Part shown: piece after piece, positions 16,012 through 23,578 of the stretch
Layout: each line of letters begins with the position of its first letter
How positions within the stretch are numbered: position 1 is the stretch's first letter
Assembly (NCBI RefSeq): GCF_017306545.1
Contig: NZ_JAFKID010000027.1
Coordinates: 1-64,000 of the forward strand
Source of the DNA: Mesorhizobium sp.
Lineage (GTDB): Bacteria > Pseudomonadota > Alphaproteobacteria > Rhizobiales > Rhizobiaceae
Length of the DNA stretch: 64,000 bases
Direction: 5' to 3'
Translations under genes and position numbers: made by a program
The notes under the pieces: model-generated
Databases searched by the model: none
What the model was told of the DNA's origin: nothing
Seen by the model: only the letters and a program-made list of their open reading frames with translations

Positions 16012-17442
16012 TCAGTCGCCGTAGCCGATGATGCCCTTGACCTCGAGGAAGTCGTGGATCGCCCAGTCGGCATATTCGCGGCCGTTGCCGGATTGCTTGT
16101 AGCCGCCGAACGGCGCGAACGTGTCCCAGTCCGGGTAGTTGATCGACACCTGTCCGGCGCGCATGCGGGCGGCCACCTTGCGGGCGTGGTCGATGTCCTT
16201 CGACTGCACGTAGGCGGCCAATCCGTAGACCGTGTCGTTGGCGATCCTCACCGCCTCGTCCTCGCCGTCATAAGCGATGATCGACAGCACCGGGCCGAAG
16301 ATTTCCTCGCGCTCGATCGTCATGCCGGGCTTCACGTTGCCGAACACGGTCGGCCGCACATAGTAACCGCGGTTGAGGTGTTCCGGCCGGCCGGGCCCGC
16401 CGGTGACGAGCGTGGCGCCTTCCTTGATGCCGGCCTCGATCAGCCGCTGGATCTTGTCGTATTGAAGCTGGCTCACCACCGGGCCGAGCTGCGTGTCTTC
16501 GTTGCGCGGATCGCCGACCTTGTGGGCTTCCGCCGCCTTCTTTGCCACCGCCAGCGCCTCGTCGTGGCGGGCCGCCGGCACCAGCATGCGCGTCGGCGCG
16601 TCGCAGGACTGGCCGGAATTGCCGAAGCAGCCCTCGACGCCTTTCCTCACCGCCCGTTCGAAATCGGCGTCCGGCAAAACGATGTTGGCCGACTTGCCGC
16701 CGAGCTCCTGCGCCACGCGCTTGACGGTCTTCGCCGCCGTCTCGGCGACGATGATGCCGGCGCGCGTCGAGCCGGTGAACGACACCATGTCGACGTCCGG
16801 GTGGCCGGCCATCACCTGACCGACGTCCGGCCCGGTGCCGTTGACCATGTTGTAGACGCCTTTCGGCGTGCCGGCGGCTTCCATCACCTCGGAGAAGACG
16901 ATGCCGCTGATCGGTGCGATCTCGGAGGGTTTCAGCACCACCGTGCAGCCGGCGGCGATGGCCGGCGCCACCTTGCAGACGATCTGGTTGAGCGGCCAGT
17001 TCCACGGCGTGATCAGCGCGGCCACGCCGATCGGTTCCTTCACCACCATGGTGCCGCCGCGCTTTTCGGAGAACTCGTAGTCTTCCAGCGCCTTGATGGT
17101 GGCTTCCATATGCGCGCGGCCGGCCCAGGCCTGCGCCTCGCGCGCCCAGGTGATGGGCGAACCGTTTTCCTGGCTCACCGCCTGCGCGATGTCCTCGTAG
17201 CGCTCGTTGTAGACTTCGAGGATGCGGCGCAGCAGCTTCAGCCGCTCCTCCTTGGTCGTCTGCGAGAAGGCTGGAAACGCCGCCTTGGCCGCCGCCACCG
17301 CGCGGTCCACATCGGCCTTCGAGCCAACCGATATCTTGGTATAGGCTTCCTCCGTCGAGGGATCGATCACGTCGAGGGTGGTCGGCACGGCGGGCGCGAC
17401 CCATTTGCCGTCGATGAAGAAGTCCAGGTGATGATTGCTCAT
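16012..17442 (-). CDS. NAD(P)+-dependent aldehyde dehydrogenase
   Basis: A 476-residue aldehyde dehydrogenase of standard length. The coenzyme-binding segment PWNWPLNQIVCKVAPAIAAG and the FTGSTRAG loop are intact; the general base Glu lies in VAQELGGKSANIV and the catalytic Cys in GNSGQSCDAPTRML. The start at 17442 has GGGAGCGG upstream, and the longer frame (to 17514) is not supported. Substrate cannot be read from the sequence. It lies convergent to the SorC regulator of the PTS cluster and divergent from the SorC regulator of the aldolase cluster, so it could serve either, for example by oxidising an aldehyde released by the fused aldolase at 18625. Confidence 0.9.
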   Translation of the reverse strand: MSNHHLDFFIDGKWVAPAVPTTLDVIDPSTEEAYTKISVGSKADVDRAVAAAKAAFPAFSQTTKEERLKLLRRILEVYNERYEDIAQAVSQENGSPITWAREAQAWAGRAHMEATIKALEDYEFSEKRGGTMVVKEPIGVAALITPWNWPLNQIVCKVAPAIAAGCTVVLKPSEIAPISGIVFSEVMEAAGTPKGVYNMVNGTGPDVGQVMAGHPDVDMVSFTGSTRAGIIVAETAAKTVKRVAQELGGKSANIVLPDADFERAVRKGVEGCFGNSGQSCDAPTRMLVPAARHDEALAVAKKAAEAHKVGDPRNEDTQLGPVVSQLQYDKIQRLIEAGIKEGATLVTGGPGRPEHLNRGYYVRPTVFGNVKPGMTIEREEIFGPVLSIIAYDGEDEAVRIANDTVYGLAAYVQSKDIDHARKVAARMRAGQVSINYPDWDTFAPFGGYKQSGNGREYADWAIHDFLEVKGIIGYGD

Positions 17443-17565
17443 GGCGCTTGTCCGCTCCCTTGCCGATCGGTCGATGCGGGCACGACCATAAAGCATCCGC
17501 CGCGTCGCCGCCAAGCGAGGCGATGAAGCTTCGGTTGTTCCAGCGGGCGCTTCCTCGGCTCCGGT

Positions 17566-17593
17566 TTGACTTTTGTCAGCGCTCGTGAATAAT
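17566..17593 (+). promoter_or_regulatory. Candidate promoter with an inverted repeat upstream of the SorC-aldolase genes
   Basis: TTGACT at 17566-17571 and AATAAT at 17588-17593 are separated by 16 bases and lie 22 bases before the regulator start. The -35 region contains the inverted repeat TGAC-TTTT-GTCA (17567-17578), a likely autoregulatory site. TGAC/GTCA half-sites recur in the large operator at 25125-25151. Confidence 0.45.
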
Positions 17594-17614
17594 GTCTAAA
17601 ACGGACTCTCGATC

Positions 17615-18571
17615 ATGCCGATCCGGGCTGCGGACCAGATCATACACAAGGCCGCGTGGCTGTACTACACGCATGGGCTTCGCCAGGACGAAGTGGCGAA
17701 GCGGCTCGATATTTCGCGCGCCTCGGTGGCCATGTATCTGCGCAAGGCGCGCGAGACGGGCATCGTCAACATTTCCACCTCGACCCAGCTTTTCACCGAG
17801 GACGTGCTGGCGCGCGAGCTGGAGGACGCTTTCGGCCTGACAGCCGTGTGGGTGGTGCCGCAGGAGCGCCACGCGCTCGACCCGACGGCGGAGGTGCCGG
17901 CGCTGGCCGCGAGCGTCTTCGTCGGCCTCGTCAACCGCGGCGACCGCATCGGCGTCGCCTGGGGGCGCACGGTCTATGCCATGGCCGATGTCATGTCCTT
18001 CGCCGATTTGCAGGACGTCACCGTCGTCCAGATGTGTGGCAACCTCGGCGCGCCCTACGCCTACCGGCCGGACCAGTGCACGATGGAGATCGCCCGCCGG
18101 CTGAACGCCAGGGGCTTGAACTTCTATGCGCCGCTGGTGCTGACCACCGAGGGGCTGGCCGAAGCGCTGCGCGCCGAGCCGGTGATCCGCGAGCAGCTTC
18201 TCGGCATCGCCGCTTGCCATCTTTCGCTGTTTTCGGTCGGCACCGTCGACGGCGACAGCCACATCGTCAAATGCGGCGCGCTGGCCGTTGCCGAGATGGA
18301 CGAACTGCGCCGGGCGGGCGCGGCCGGCGTCATCGCCGGCCAGGTCATCGACGCGCGGGGCGAACTGCTCGACTGCGGCTACAACCGCCGCGTCATTTCC
18401 GCCGACATCGCCTCCATCCGGGCCATCCCGCGCCGCATGATGGTGGTGCAGGAAGAGGCCAAGCTGAAGCCGCTTCTGGCTTCGCTTGCCGGGCGCCTGT
18501 GCACGCATCTGGTGGTGACGTCGACCATGGCCCGCGCGCTTCTGAAAGCGCGCAAGACGGCGACTTCCTAG
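17615..18571 (+). CDS. SorC-family transcriptional regulator
   Basis: A 318-residue regulator: a helix-turn-helix at residues 10-50 (AAWLYYTHGLRQDEVAKRLDIS, RASVAMYLRKARETGIV) and a SorC sugar-phosphate-binding domain (RIGVAWGRTVYAMADVM, VVQMCGNLGAPYAYRPDQCTMEIA). It is 53 bases in front of, and on the same strand as, the fused aldolase/dehydrogenase, so the two are probably one transcript. By analogy with SorC proteins, the effector may be a phosphorylated intermediate such as a ketose 1-phosphate. Candidate binding sites are the TGAC/GTCA repeat in its own promoter and the palindrome between the importer and mtnK genes. Confidence 0.86.
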   Translation: MPIRAADQIIHKAAWLYYTHGLRQDEVAKRLDISRASVAMYLRKARETGIVNISTSTQLFTEDVLARELEDAFGLTAVWVVPQERHALDPTAEVPALAASVFVGLVNRGDRIGVAWGRTVYAMADVMSFADLQDVTVVQMCGNLGAPYAYRPDQCTMEIARRLNARGLNFYAPLVLTTEGLAEALRAEPVIREQLLGIAACHLSLFSVGTVDGDSHIVKCGALAVAEMDELRRAGAAGVIAGQVIDARGELLDCGYNRRVISADIASIRAIPRRMMVVQEEAKLKPLLASLAGRLCTHLVVTSTMARALLKARKTATS

Positions 18572-18624
18572 CGGCGGACACGACTGCGGCCGCCGATCTC
18601 CAACCGAACCGAATGGACTGTCCG

Positions 18625-20682
18625 ATGAAGAATCTGTGGAACGATGCCGAAGCCGAAGCGATGGTGGCCGCCTATGCCAGGAAGGGCGTCGGCCGCGATC
18701 TGGCGCTGCGCGTCTACACCACGCGCCTGCTCGGCGGCGAGCCGCGGCTGGTTCTGCACGGCGGCGGCAACACTTCGGTGAAGACCAGGGTCGCCGACCT
18801 GCTCGGCGATGAGTGGGAGGTGCTGTGCGTCAAGGGCAGCGGTTGGGATATGGCCGTCATCGAGCCCGCCGGCCTGCCGGCGGTGAAGCTCGCCACGCTC
18901 CTCAAGGCGCGCCGGCTAAAGACGCTGTCCGACGAGGACATGGTGGCGCTGCAACGCGCCAACCTGATTGATCCGTCCTCGCCCAATCCCTCCGTCGAGA
19001 CGCTGCTGCACGCCTTCCTGCCGCACAAGTTCGTCGACCACACCCATTCCACCGCCGTCCTCGCCATCGTCGACCAGGGCGAGGAAGCGGAAGCGCTATC
19101 GAAAAAGGTGTTCGGCCCGAAGATGGGCTTCGTGCCCTACATCAAGCCGGGATTCGATCTCGCCAAGGTGGCGGCCGACGTCTACGACGCCGATCCCTCG
19201 GTCGAGGGCCTGATCCTCGACAAGCACGGCATCTTCACTTTCGCCGATACGGCCAAAGAAGCCTATGACCGAATGATCCACTATGTCTCGATGGCCGAGG
19301 ACTACGTGGCGAAGACCGGCAAGGACCCGCTGAAGCCCGCCGCGCTGCCGGCGAAGCTGGCGAAACCGGCAGAGATTGCCTCCATGCTGCGCGGCGCCGT
19401 CGCCGTCGACAAGGACGAAGGCCGGTTCGACCGCATGGTGAGCGACTTCCGCACCTCGCCGGCCATTCTCGAATTCGTCAATGCCGCAGCACTTGAAGAT
19501 TTCGCCGCTGCCGGCGTCTCGACGCCGGACCTCTCCATCCGCATCAAGACGGGGCCGATGGTGCTGCCGGCGCCGGCTGCGGAAAACCTCAAGGCCTACA
19601 AGGCGGAAATCGAAAAGCGCGTCGCCGCCTATGCCGATGCCTACCGGCGCTACTTCGAGGAAAACGACGCACTGGATGCCGTCAAGCGCACCATGCTCGA
19701 TCCGATGCCGCGTCTGTCGTTGGTTCCCGGCCTCGGCCTGTTCGGCCACGGCCGCACGCTGAAGGACGCGAAGATCGCCGCTGATGTTGGTGAGATGTGG
19801 ATCGAGGCGGTGAGGGGCGCGGCGAGCATCGGCACCTTCCGGCCGCTGTCGAAGGCCGATCTCTTTCCGCTCGAATACTGGTCGCTGGAACAGGCCAAGC
19901 TCGCCTCCAACAAGCCGAAGCCGCTCACCGGACAGGTGGCGCTGGTGACCGGCGGCGCCGGCGCCATCGGCGCGGCGACGGCAAAGCTGTTCGCGCGCGA
20001 AGGCGCCCATGTCGTTGTCGTTGACCTCGACGGCGTCAGGGCGGCGGAGGTGGCGAAAGCCGCCGGCAACGCCTCCATCGGCGTCGCCGCTGACGTCACA
20101 GATCCGGCCGCGATCCGCGCCGCTTTCGACAAGGCCGTGGAAACCTATGGCGGCGTCGATATCGTTGTCTCCAATGCCGGTGCGGCCTTCGAGGGCGCTA
20201 TCGGCGACATCGACGACGCGCTGCTGCGCGAGAGCTTCGAGCTGAACTTCTTCTCGCACCAGAACGTCGCGCAGAACGCCGTGCGCATCATGAAGGAGCA
20301 GGGCACCGGTGGTGCGCTGTTGTTCAACACCTCCAAGCAGGCGGTCAATCCCGGCCCGAAGTTCGGTGCCTACGGCCTGCCCAAAGCGGCGACGCTGTTC
20401 CTGTCGCGCCAGTACGCGCTGGACTACGGCGCTCTCGGCATCCGCTCCAACGCCGTCAACGCCGACCGTATCCGCTCCGGCCTGCTGACCGACGCAATGA
20501 TCGCCAGCCGCTCGAAGGCGCGCGGCCTGTCGGAAAAGGATTATATGTCCGGCAACCTGCTCGGTCAGGAGGTGACGGCCGAGGACGTGGCGCAGGCCTT
20601 CCTGCACCACGCGCTCGCCGAGCGCACCACCGCCGACGTCACCACCGTCGACGGCGGCAACATCGCGGCGGCGTTGAGGTGA
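18625..20682 (+). CDS. Bifunctional class II aldolase / short-chain dehydrogenase
   Basis: A 685-residue fusion. Residues 1-about 420 are a class II (FucA/RhaD/AraD-type) aldolase: phosphate-binding GGGNTS and KGSGWD, the catalytic Glu E125 in NPSVETLLHA, and metal ligands H139 and H141 (DHTHST) and H201 (DKHG). Residues about 435-685 are a short-chain dehydrogenase: nucleotide loop TGGAGAIG (442-449), NAG (517-519), and the catalytic S570, Y583 and K587. Relatives are annotated rhamnulose-1-phosphate aldolase/lactaldehyde dehydrogenase (RhaDI). The enzyme should cleave a ketose 1-phosphate to DHAP plus an aldehyde and then oxidise or reduce the aldehyde. No rhamnose kinase or isomerase is nearby; mtnK and mtnA are. 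ATGs at 18613 and 18625 are both possible starts. Confidence 0.88.
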   Translation: MKNLWNDAEAEAMVAAYARKGVGRDLALRVYTTRLLGGEPRLVLHGGGNTSVKTRVADLLGDEWEVLCVKGSGWDMAVIEPAGLPAVKLATLLKARRLKTLSDEDMVALQRANLIDPSSPNPSVETLLHAFLPHKFVDHTHSTAVLAIVDQGEEAEALSKKVFGPKMGFVPYIKPGFDLAKVAADVYDADPSVEGLILDKHGIFTFADTAKEAYDRMIHYVSMAEDYVAKTGKDPLKPAALPAKLAKPAEIASMLRGAVAVDKDEGRFDRMVSDFRTSPAILEFVNAAALEDFAAAGVSTPDLSIRIKTGPMVLPAPAAENLKAYKAEIEKRVAAYADAYRRYFEENDALDAVKRTMLDPMPRLSLVPGLGLFGHGRTLKDAKIAADVGEMWIEAVRGAASIGTFRPLSKADLFPLEYWSLEQAKLASNKPKPLTGQVALVTGGAGAIGAATAKLFAREGAHVVVVDLDGVRAAEVAKAAGNASIGVAADVTDPAAIRAAFDKAVETYGGVDIVVSNAGAAFEGAIGDIDDALLRESFELNFFSHQNVAQNAVRIMKEQGTGGALLFNTSKQAVNPGPKFGAYGLPKAATLFLSRQYALDYGALGIRSNAVNADRIRSGLLTDAMIASRSKARGLSEKDYMSGNLLGQEVTAEDVAQAFLHHALAERTTADVTTVDGGNIAAALR

Positions 20683-21120
20683 TTAGGCGAGATCGGTCAA
20701 GGCAAAATCGCCGCCCTTGTAAGCAAGGGGAACACCGAGCGTCTTCGCACAGGCATAGGCGAAGCAGTCGCCGAAGTTGAGGTCGGCCGGGTGGCCGACC
20801 GCCTTACCATAGCGCGCGCTGGCCGCGACGGCGAGGGTGCCGATCTCGGATGTTATAGCTACCTCCTCGGCCCCAAGACCGAGGATGAAGGATTGGACGG
20901 CCTGTCCGGCAAGCTCGACTTCCTCGCGCGTTGGCTTCCTCGGCGCGCTCTTGCCATGCGGCTGCGCGATTTTCTTGCGGGCGAGAGCTTGCGCGGCCTC
21001 GTAACGCACCAGCGGCGAAACGAAGAACCCGTCCCTGTGCCGCTCGAGGCGCTCGATCAGGTCCAGCCGATCCGGCTCGCGGCCGAGAATGGCGACGATG
21101 ACTGAGGCGTCGACGAACAT
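20683..21120 (-). CDS. vapC: VapC-type PIN-domain toxin
   Basis: A 145-residue PIN-domain ribonuclease. The acidic metal-binding residues are in place: D4 (MFVDAS), E41 (RYEAAQAL), D118 (NFGDCFAYA) and D138 (YKGGDF). VapC toxins cleave tRNA or rRNA and are silenced by the partner antitoxin. Its ATG overlaps the antitoxin stop (ATGA at 21119-21122), the usual coupling. A central insert of about 20 residues (KKIAQPHGKSAPRKPTREE) is longer than in many VapC proteins but typical of the subgroup paired with Rv0623-type antitoxins. It converges with the aldolase gene with no base between the two stop codons. Confidence 0.88.
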   Translation of the reverse strand: MFVDASVIVAILGREPDRLDLIERLERHRDGFFVSPLVRYEAAQALARKKIAQPHGKSAPRKPTREEVELAGQAVQSFILGLGAEEVAITSEIGTLAVAASARYGKAVGHPADLNFGDCFAYACAKTLGVPLAYKGGDFALTDLA

Positions 21121-21365
21121 CAGATGTCGCCCCACATCTCGTCGGTGAATTTCTTCATGTCGAAGTCGGGATCGCCCGGCCCCAGGGCGTCGATCATGGC
21201 CTGTGCCTCGGCGATGAATTCCGCCAGAGGCTTCCGTCCCTTCGCCCGCTCCAACTCGTTCTGCAACGCGCGGCGCACGGCTTCCTTCTTTGTCGGCGTC
21301 TTCAATGCCTTCTGGACTTCGGCCGCCAGCCTGTCGACGGCATCGTCGCGAATGAACAGCGCCAT
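21120..21365 (-). CDS. vapB: VapB-type antitoxin (Rv0623-like)
   Basis: An 81-residue antitoxin. The N-terminal MALFIRDDAVDRLAAEVQKAL followed by TKKEAVRRAL is the Rv0623/PSK-type transcription-factor fold, a short DNA-binding unit. The acidic C-terminal tail (ALGPGDPDFDMKKFTDEMW) should wrap the toxin. The start is fixed by AAGGAG about seven bases upstream. Three copies of an eight-base palindrome lie directly in front of it, as expected for autorepression by the VapBC complex. The module is a discrete insertion between the aldolase and importer genes, isolated by the terminator of the importer operon. Confidence 0.85.
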   Translation of the reverse strand: MALFIRDDAVDRLAAEVQKALKTPTKKEAVRRALQNELERAKGRKPLAEFIAEAQAMIDALGPGDPDFDMKKFTDEMWGDI

Positions 21366-21416
21366 GGATATCTCCTTCGGATATCCAAATATATGACCTG
21401 GATATCCGGCGGGCAA
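21366..21416 (-). promoter_or_regulatory. vapBC promoter and repeated palindromic operator
   Basis: Two exact GGATATCC palindromes (21379-21386 and 21400-21407) and a near copy GGATATCT (21366-21373) occur within 42 bases. On the minus strand TTGCCC (21416-21411), a 17-base spacer and TATATT (21393-21388) form a promoter whose -10 box sits between two copies. This layout suits autoregulation by the toxin-antitoxin complex. Confidence 0.6.
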
Positions 21417-21443
21417 CAAAAAGGGCGGCACGCGGCCGCCCTT
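21415..21443 (-). terminator. Rho-independent terminator of the ribose-type ABC operon
   Basis: A perfect nine-base-pair stem (AAGGGCGGC at 21421-21429 with GCCGCCCTT at 21435-21443) and a five-base loop are followed on the minus strand by TTTTTGTT. The hairpin begins 26 bases after the stop of the binding-protein gene. It also separates that operon from vapBC, which lies downstream on the same strand. Confidence 0.85.
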
Positions 21444-21469
21444 CCTGCATATGCCTTTCGGCGTAGCGA

Positions 21470-22525
21470 TTACTTCGCGTTCGGGTTGGGCATCCAGGCC
21501 GGCATGGCGACGTCGGCGTGGGCGAACTGCGGCAGCTTCTCGCCGAGCTCCTCCATATTCTTGATGTCCTTCTCGATGAGGTCCTTCTGCGTGATCAGCG
21601 TCGGCGGCACGACGACGCTGTGGCCGGGGTCCTCGCCGGCGAGCAACATGGCCAGCGCGCGCACCGAAACCTGGCCGACCACGGCCGGGTTGGTGGCGGC
21701 GGTGGCGGCCCAGGCGCTGTCCTTCTCGCGCATGGCGGAGATGTCGGCGGTGGAGATGTCGGCCGAATAGATCTTGATGTCCTTGTTCTTGCCGGCCTCG
21801 TCGACGGCGATCTTCACGCCCTTGGCGAACTCGTCGTACGGCGCGAACATCACCTTGATGTCGGGGTTGGCCGACAGCACCGAGCGCGCCTGGTTGGCGA
21901 CCGAGTTGGCGATCGGATTGTCCAGCGTGCCGAACTGCGCCACCTCGTCGATGCCGGAATACTTCTTCTTGAACTCCACCCAGGTCTCGTTGCGGCGGTC
22001 GAGCGGGGCGATGCCGGCGACGTAGACGTAGCCTGCCTTCCACGCCTCGCCGTTGTCCTTGATCGCCTGCTCCAGAGCGAGCCGGGCCAGATCCTTGTCG
22101 GACTGCTCGATCTGCGGGATCTTGGCGTTCTCGACGTTGACGTCGAAGGCGACGACCTTGATGCCGGCGTCGACGGCGCGCTGGGCGGCGTCCTTCATCG
22201 ATTCGGTCAGGCCGTGCTGGATGATGATGCCCTGCACGCCGAGCGCGATCGCCTGGTCCACCATGTCGGACTGGAGGGCGGCGTCCTGCTGGCTGTCGAA
22301 GACGCGCAGGTCGACGCCGAGCGCCTTGGCCTGCGCCTGCACGCCGGCGAGATAGGCCTGGAAGAAGTCGCCGGTGGAGAGATAGCGCACCAGTGCGATC
22401 TTGACGCTCTCCGGCTTGTCGAACGGAGCCGGCCGGTCGGCGGCCAGTGCCGGCAGGCCGCCGAGCGCGGTGGCGCCCATCAGGCCCAAGGTCAGCAATG
22501 CGAAAGTCCTGCGTGTGATGTTCAT
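21470..22525 (-). CDS. Sugar ABC transporter substrate-binding protein (RbsB-like)
   Basis: A 351-residue periplasmic binding protein of the ribose/galactose family, with a signal peptide at residues 1-29 that carries a twin Arg (MNITRRTFALLTLGL). Two alternating Rossmann-like lobes are evident (VKIALVRYLSTGDFFQAYLAGVQAQAKALG; DAGIKVVAFDVNVENAKI). It is the last gene of a three-gene operon (ATPase, permease, binding protein) transcribed away from mtnK-mtnA and sharing a promoter region with them. This suggests the ligand is a pentose such as 5-methylthioribose, 5-deoxyribose or ribose. The residues that decide between these cannot be read without a structure. A strong terminator follows. Confidence 0.88.
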   Translation of the reverse strand: MNITRRTFALLTLGLMGATALGGLPALAADRPAPFDKPESVKIALVRYLSTGDFFQAYLAGVQAQAKALGVDLRVFDSQQDAALQSDMVDQAIALGVQGIIIQHGLTESMKDAAQRAVDAGIKVVAFDVNVENAKIPQIEQSDKDLARLALEQAIKDNGEAWKAGYVYVAGIAPLDRRNETWVEFKKKYSGIDEVAQFGTLDNPIANSVANQARSVLSANPDIKVMFAPYDEFAKGVKIAVDEAGKNKDIKIYSADISTADISAMREKDSAWAATAATNPAVVGQVSVRALAMLLAGEDPGHSVVVPPTLITQKDLIEKDIKNMEELGEKLPQFAHADVAMPAWMPNPNAK

Positions 22526-22566
22526 GTCGGTTCCTCCACGGGTTGCCTGTCAGTCCAAAATCGAAA

Positions 22567-23562
22567 TCAGCGTTTGGCCTTCGCCGACAGGGCGAAGGTG
22601 AAGACGAGGGCGACGACCAGCACCGCGCCCTTGACGAAGTCCTGCGTGTAGTAGGGCGCGTTCATCATCGTCAGTCCCTGCAAAAGCACGCCGACGAACA
22701 GCGCGCCGATGGCCGTGCCGAAGGCATTCGGCTTCGAGGCGCCGAGCACGGCGAAGCCGATCAGCGCCGCCGCCACCGCGTCCAGCAGCAGATTGTTACC
22801 CGAGGCGATGTCGCCGCGTCCAAGCCGGGCGGCCAGAAGAATGCCGCCGATGGAGGCGAATATGCCCGAAATGACGTAGGCCCAGATCTTGTATGCCTTG
22901 ACCGGCGCGCCGGCGAGTTCGGCCGCCCGCTCGTTCGAGCCGACGGCATACATCATCCGGCCGAAGCGCGTGTATTCCAGGAAGAACCAGATCAGCACGG
23001 CCAGCACGATCAGCACCACCACCGACACCGGCACGAGATTCGGCGTGAAGAAATCGAAGCGATGGCGGCCGAGCGTGAGGAAGGCCTCGGAGAATTTGCC
23101 GGGCGCCACCGAGCCGTCGGGCATCGTCATGCCGGCGGCGATCGAGCGGCCCTCGGTCGGGATGCGCTGCAAGCCGACCAGCAGGAACATCATGCCGAGC
23201 GTGGCGAGCAGGTCCGGCACACGCATGTAGACGATCAGGAAGCCGTTGATCAGCCCGACGATGATGCCGATCGCCAGGCAGGCGGCGACGGCGACGAAGA
23301 CGCCCTGGTCGAGCACCACCATGGCGTAGGCGGCCGCCATCATCGAACTGGTCGCTACCGAGCCGATCGACAGGTCGAAGCCGCCGACCACCAGCGTGGC
23401 CGTGACGCCGAGCGCCAGCACGCCGGTGATCGCCACGGACTGGAAGACGAACACCGCGCTCTGCGGCGACACGAAGCCGGGTGCGGCGAGCGCGAAATAA
23501 ATCACCAGCGCCGCGAACAGCACCAGGAATCCGTAGCGCACGGCAAGCTCACGCGGGCTCAT
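22567..23562 (-). CDS. Sugar ABC transporter permease (RbsC-like)
   Basis: A 331-residue inner-membrane permease of the branched-chain amino acid/ribose family, with eight to ten hydrophobic segments. Family segments include GVTATLVVGGFDLSIGSVATSSMM, GLINGFLIVYMRVPDLLATLGMMFL, YAVGSNERAAELAGAPVKAYKIWAYVISG and AVAAALIGFAVLGASKPNAFGTAIGALFVGVLLQGL. It would work as a homodimer with the double-domain ATPase. The gene lies 16 bases after the ATPase gene and 41 bases before the binding-protein gene. Length and topology are normal. Confidence 0.9.
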   Translation of the reverse strand: MSPRELAVRYGFLVLFAALVIYFALAAPGFVSPQSAVFVFQSVAITGVLALGVTATLVVGGFDLSIGSVATSSMMAAAYAMVVLDQGVFVAVAACLAIGIIVGLINGFLIVYMRVPDLLATLGMMFLLVGLQRIPTEGRSIAAGMTMPDGSVAPGKFSEAFLTLGRHRFDFFTPNLVPVSVVVLIVLAVLIWFFLEYTRFGRMMYAVGSNERAAELAGAPVKAYKIWAYVISGIFASIGGILLAARLGRGDIASGNNLLLDAVAAALIGFAVLGASKPNAFGTAIGALFVGVLLQGLTMMNAPYYTQDFVKGAVLVVALVFTFALSAKAKR

Positions 23563-23578
23563 CTTGCTGAAATACCTT

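Noticed and set aside
16054-17526. Open frame of 490 residues opposite the aldehyde dehydrogenase
   Set aside because: Antisense shadow with Arg/His/Ala-rich sequence and no family; the opposite strand encodes a complete enzyme.
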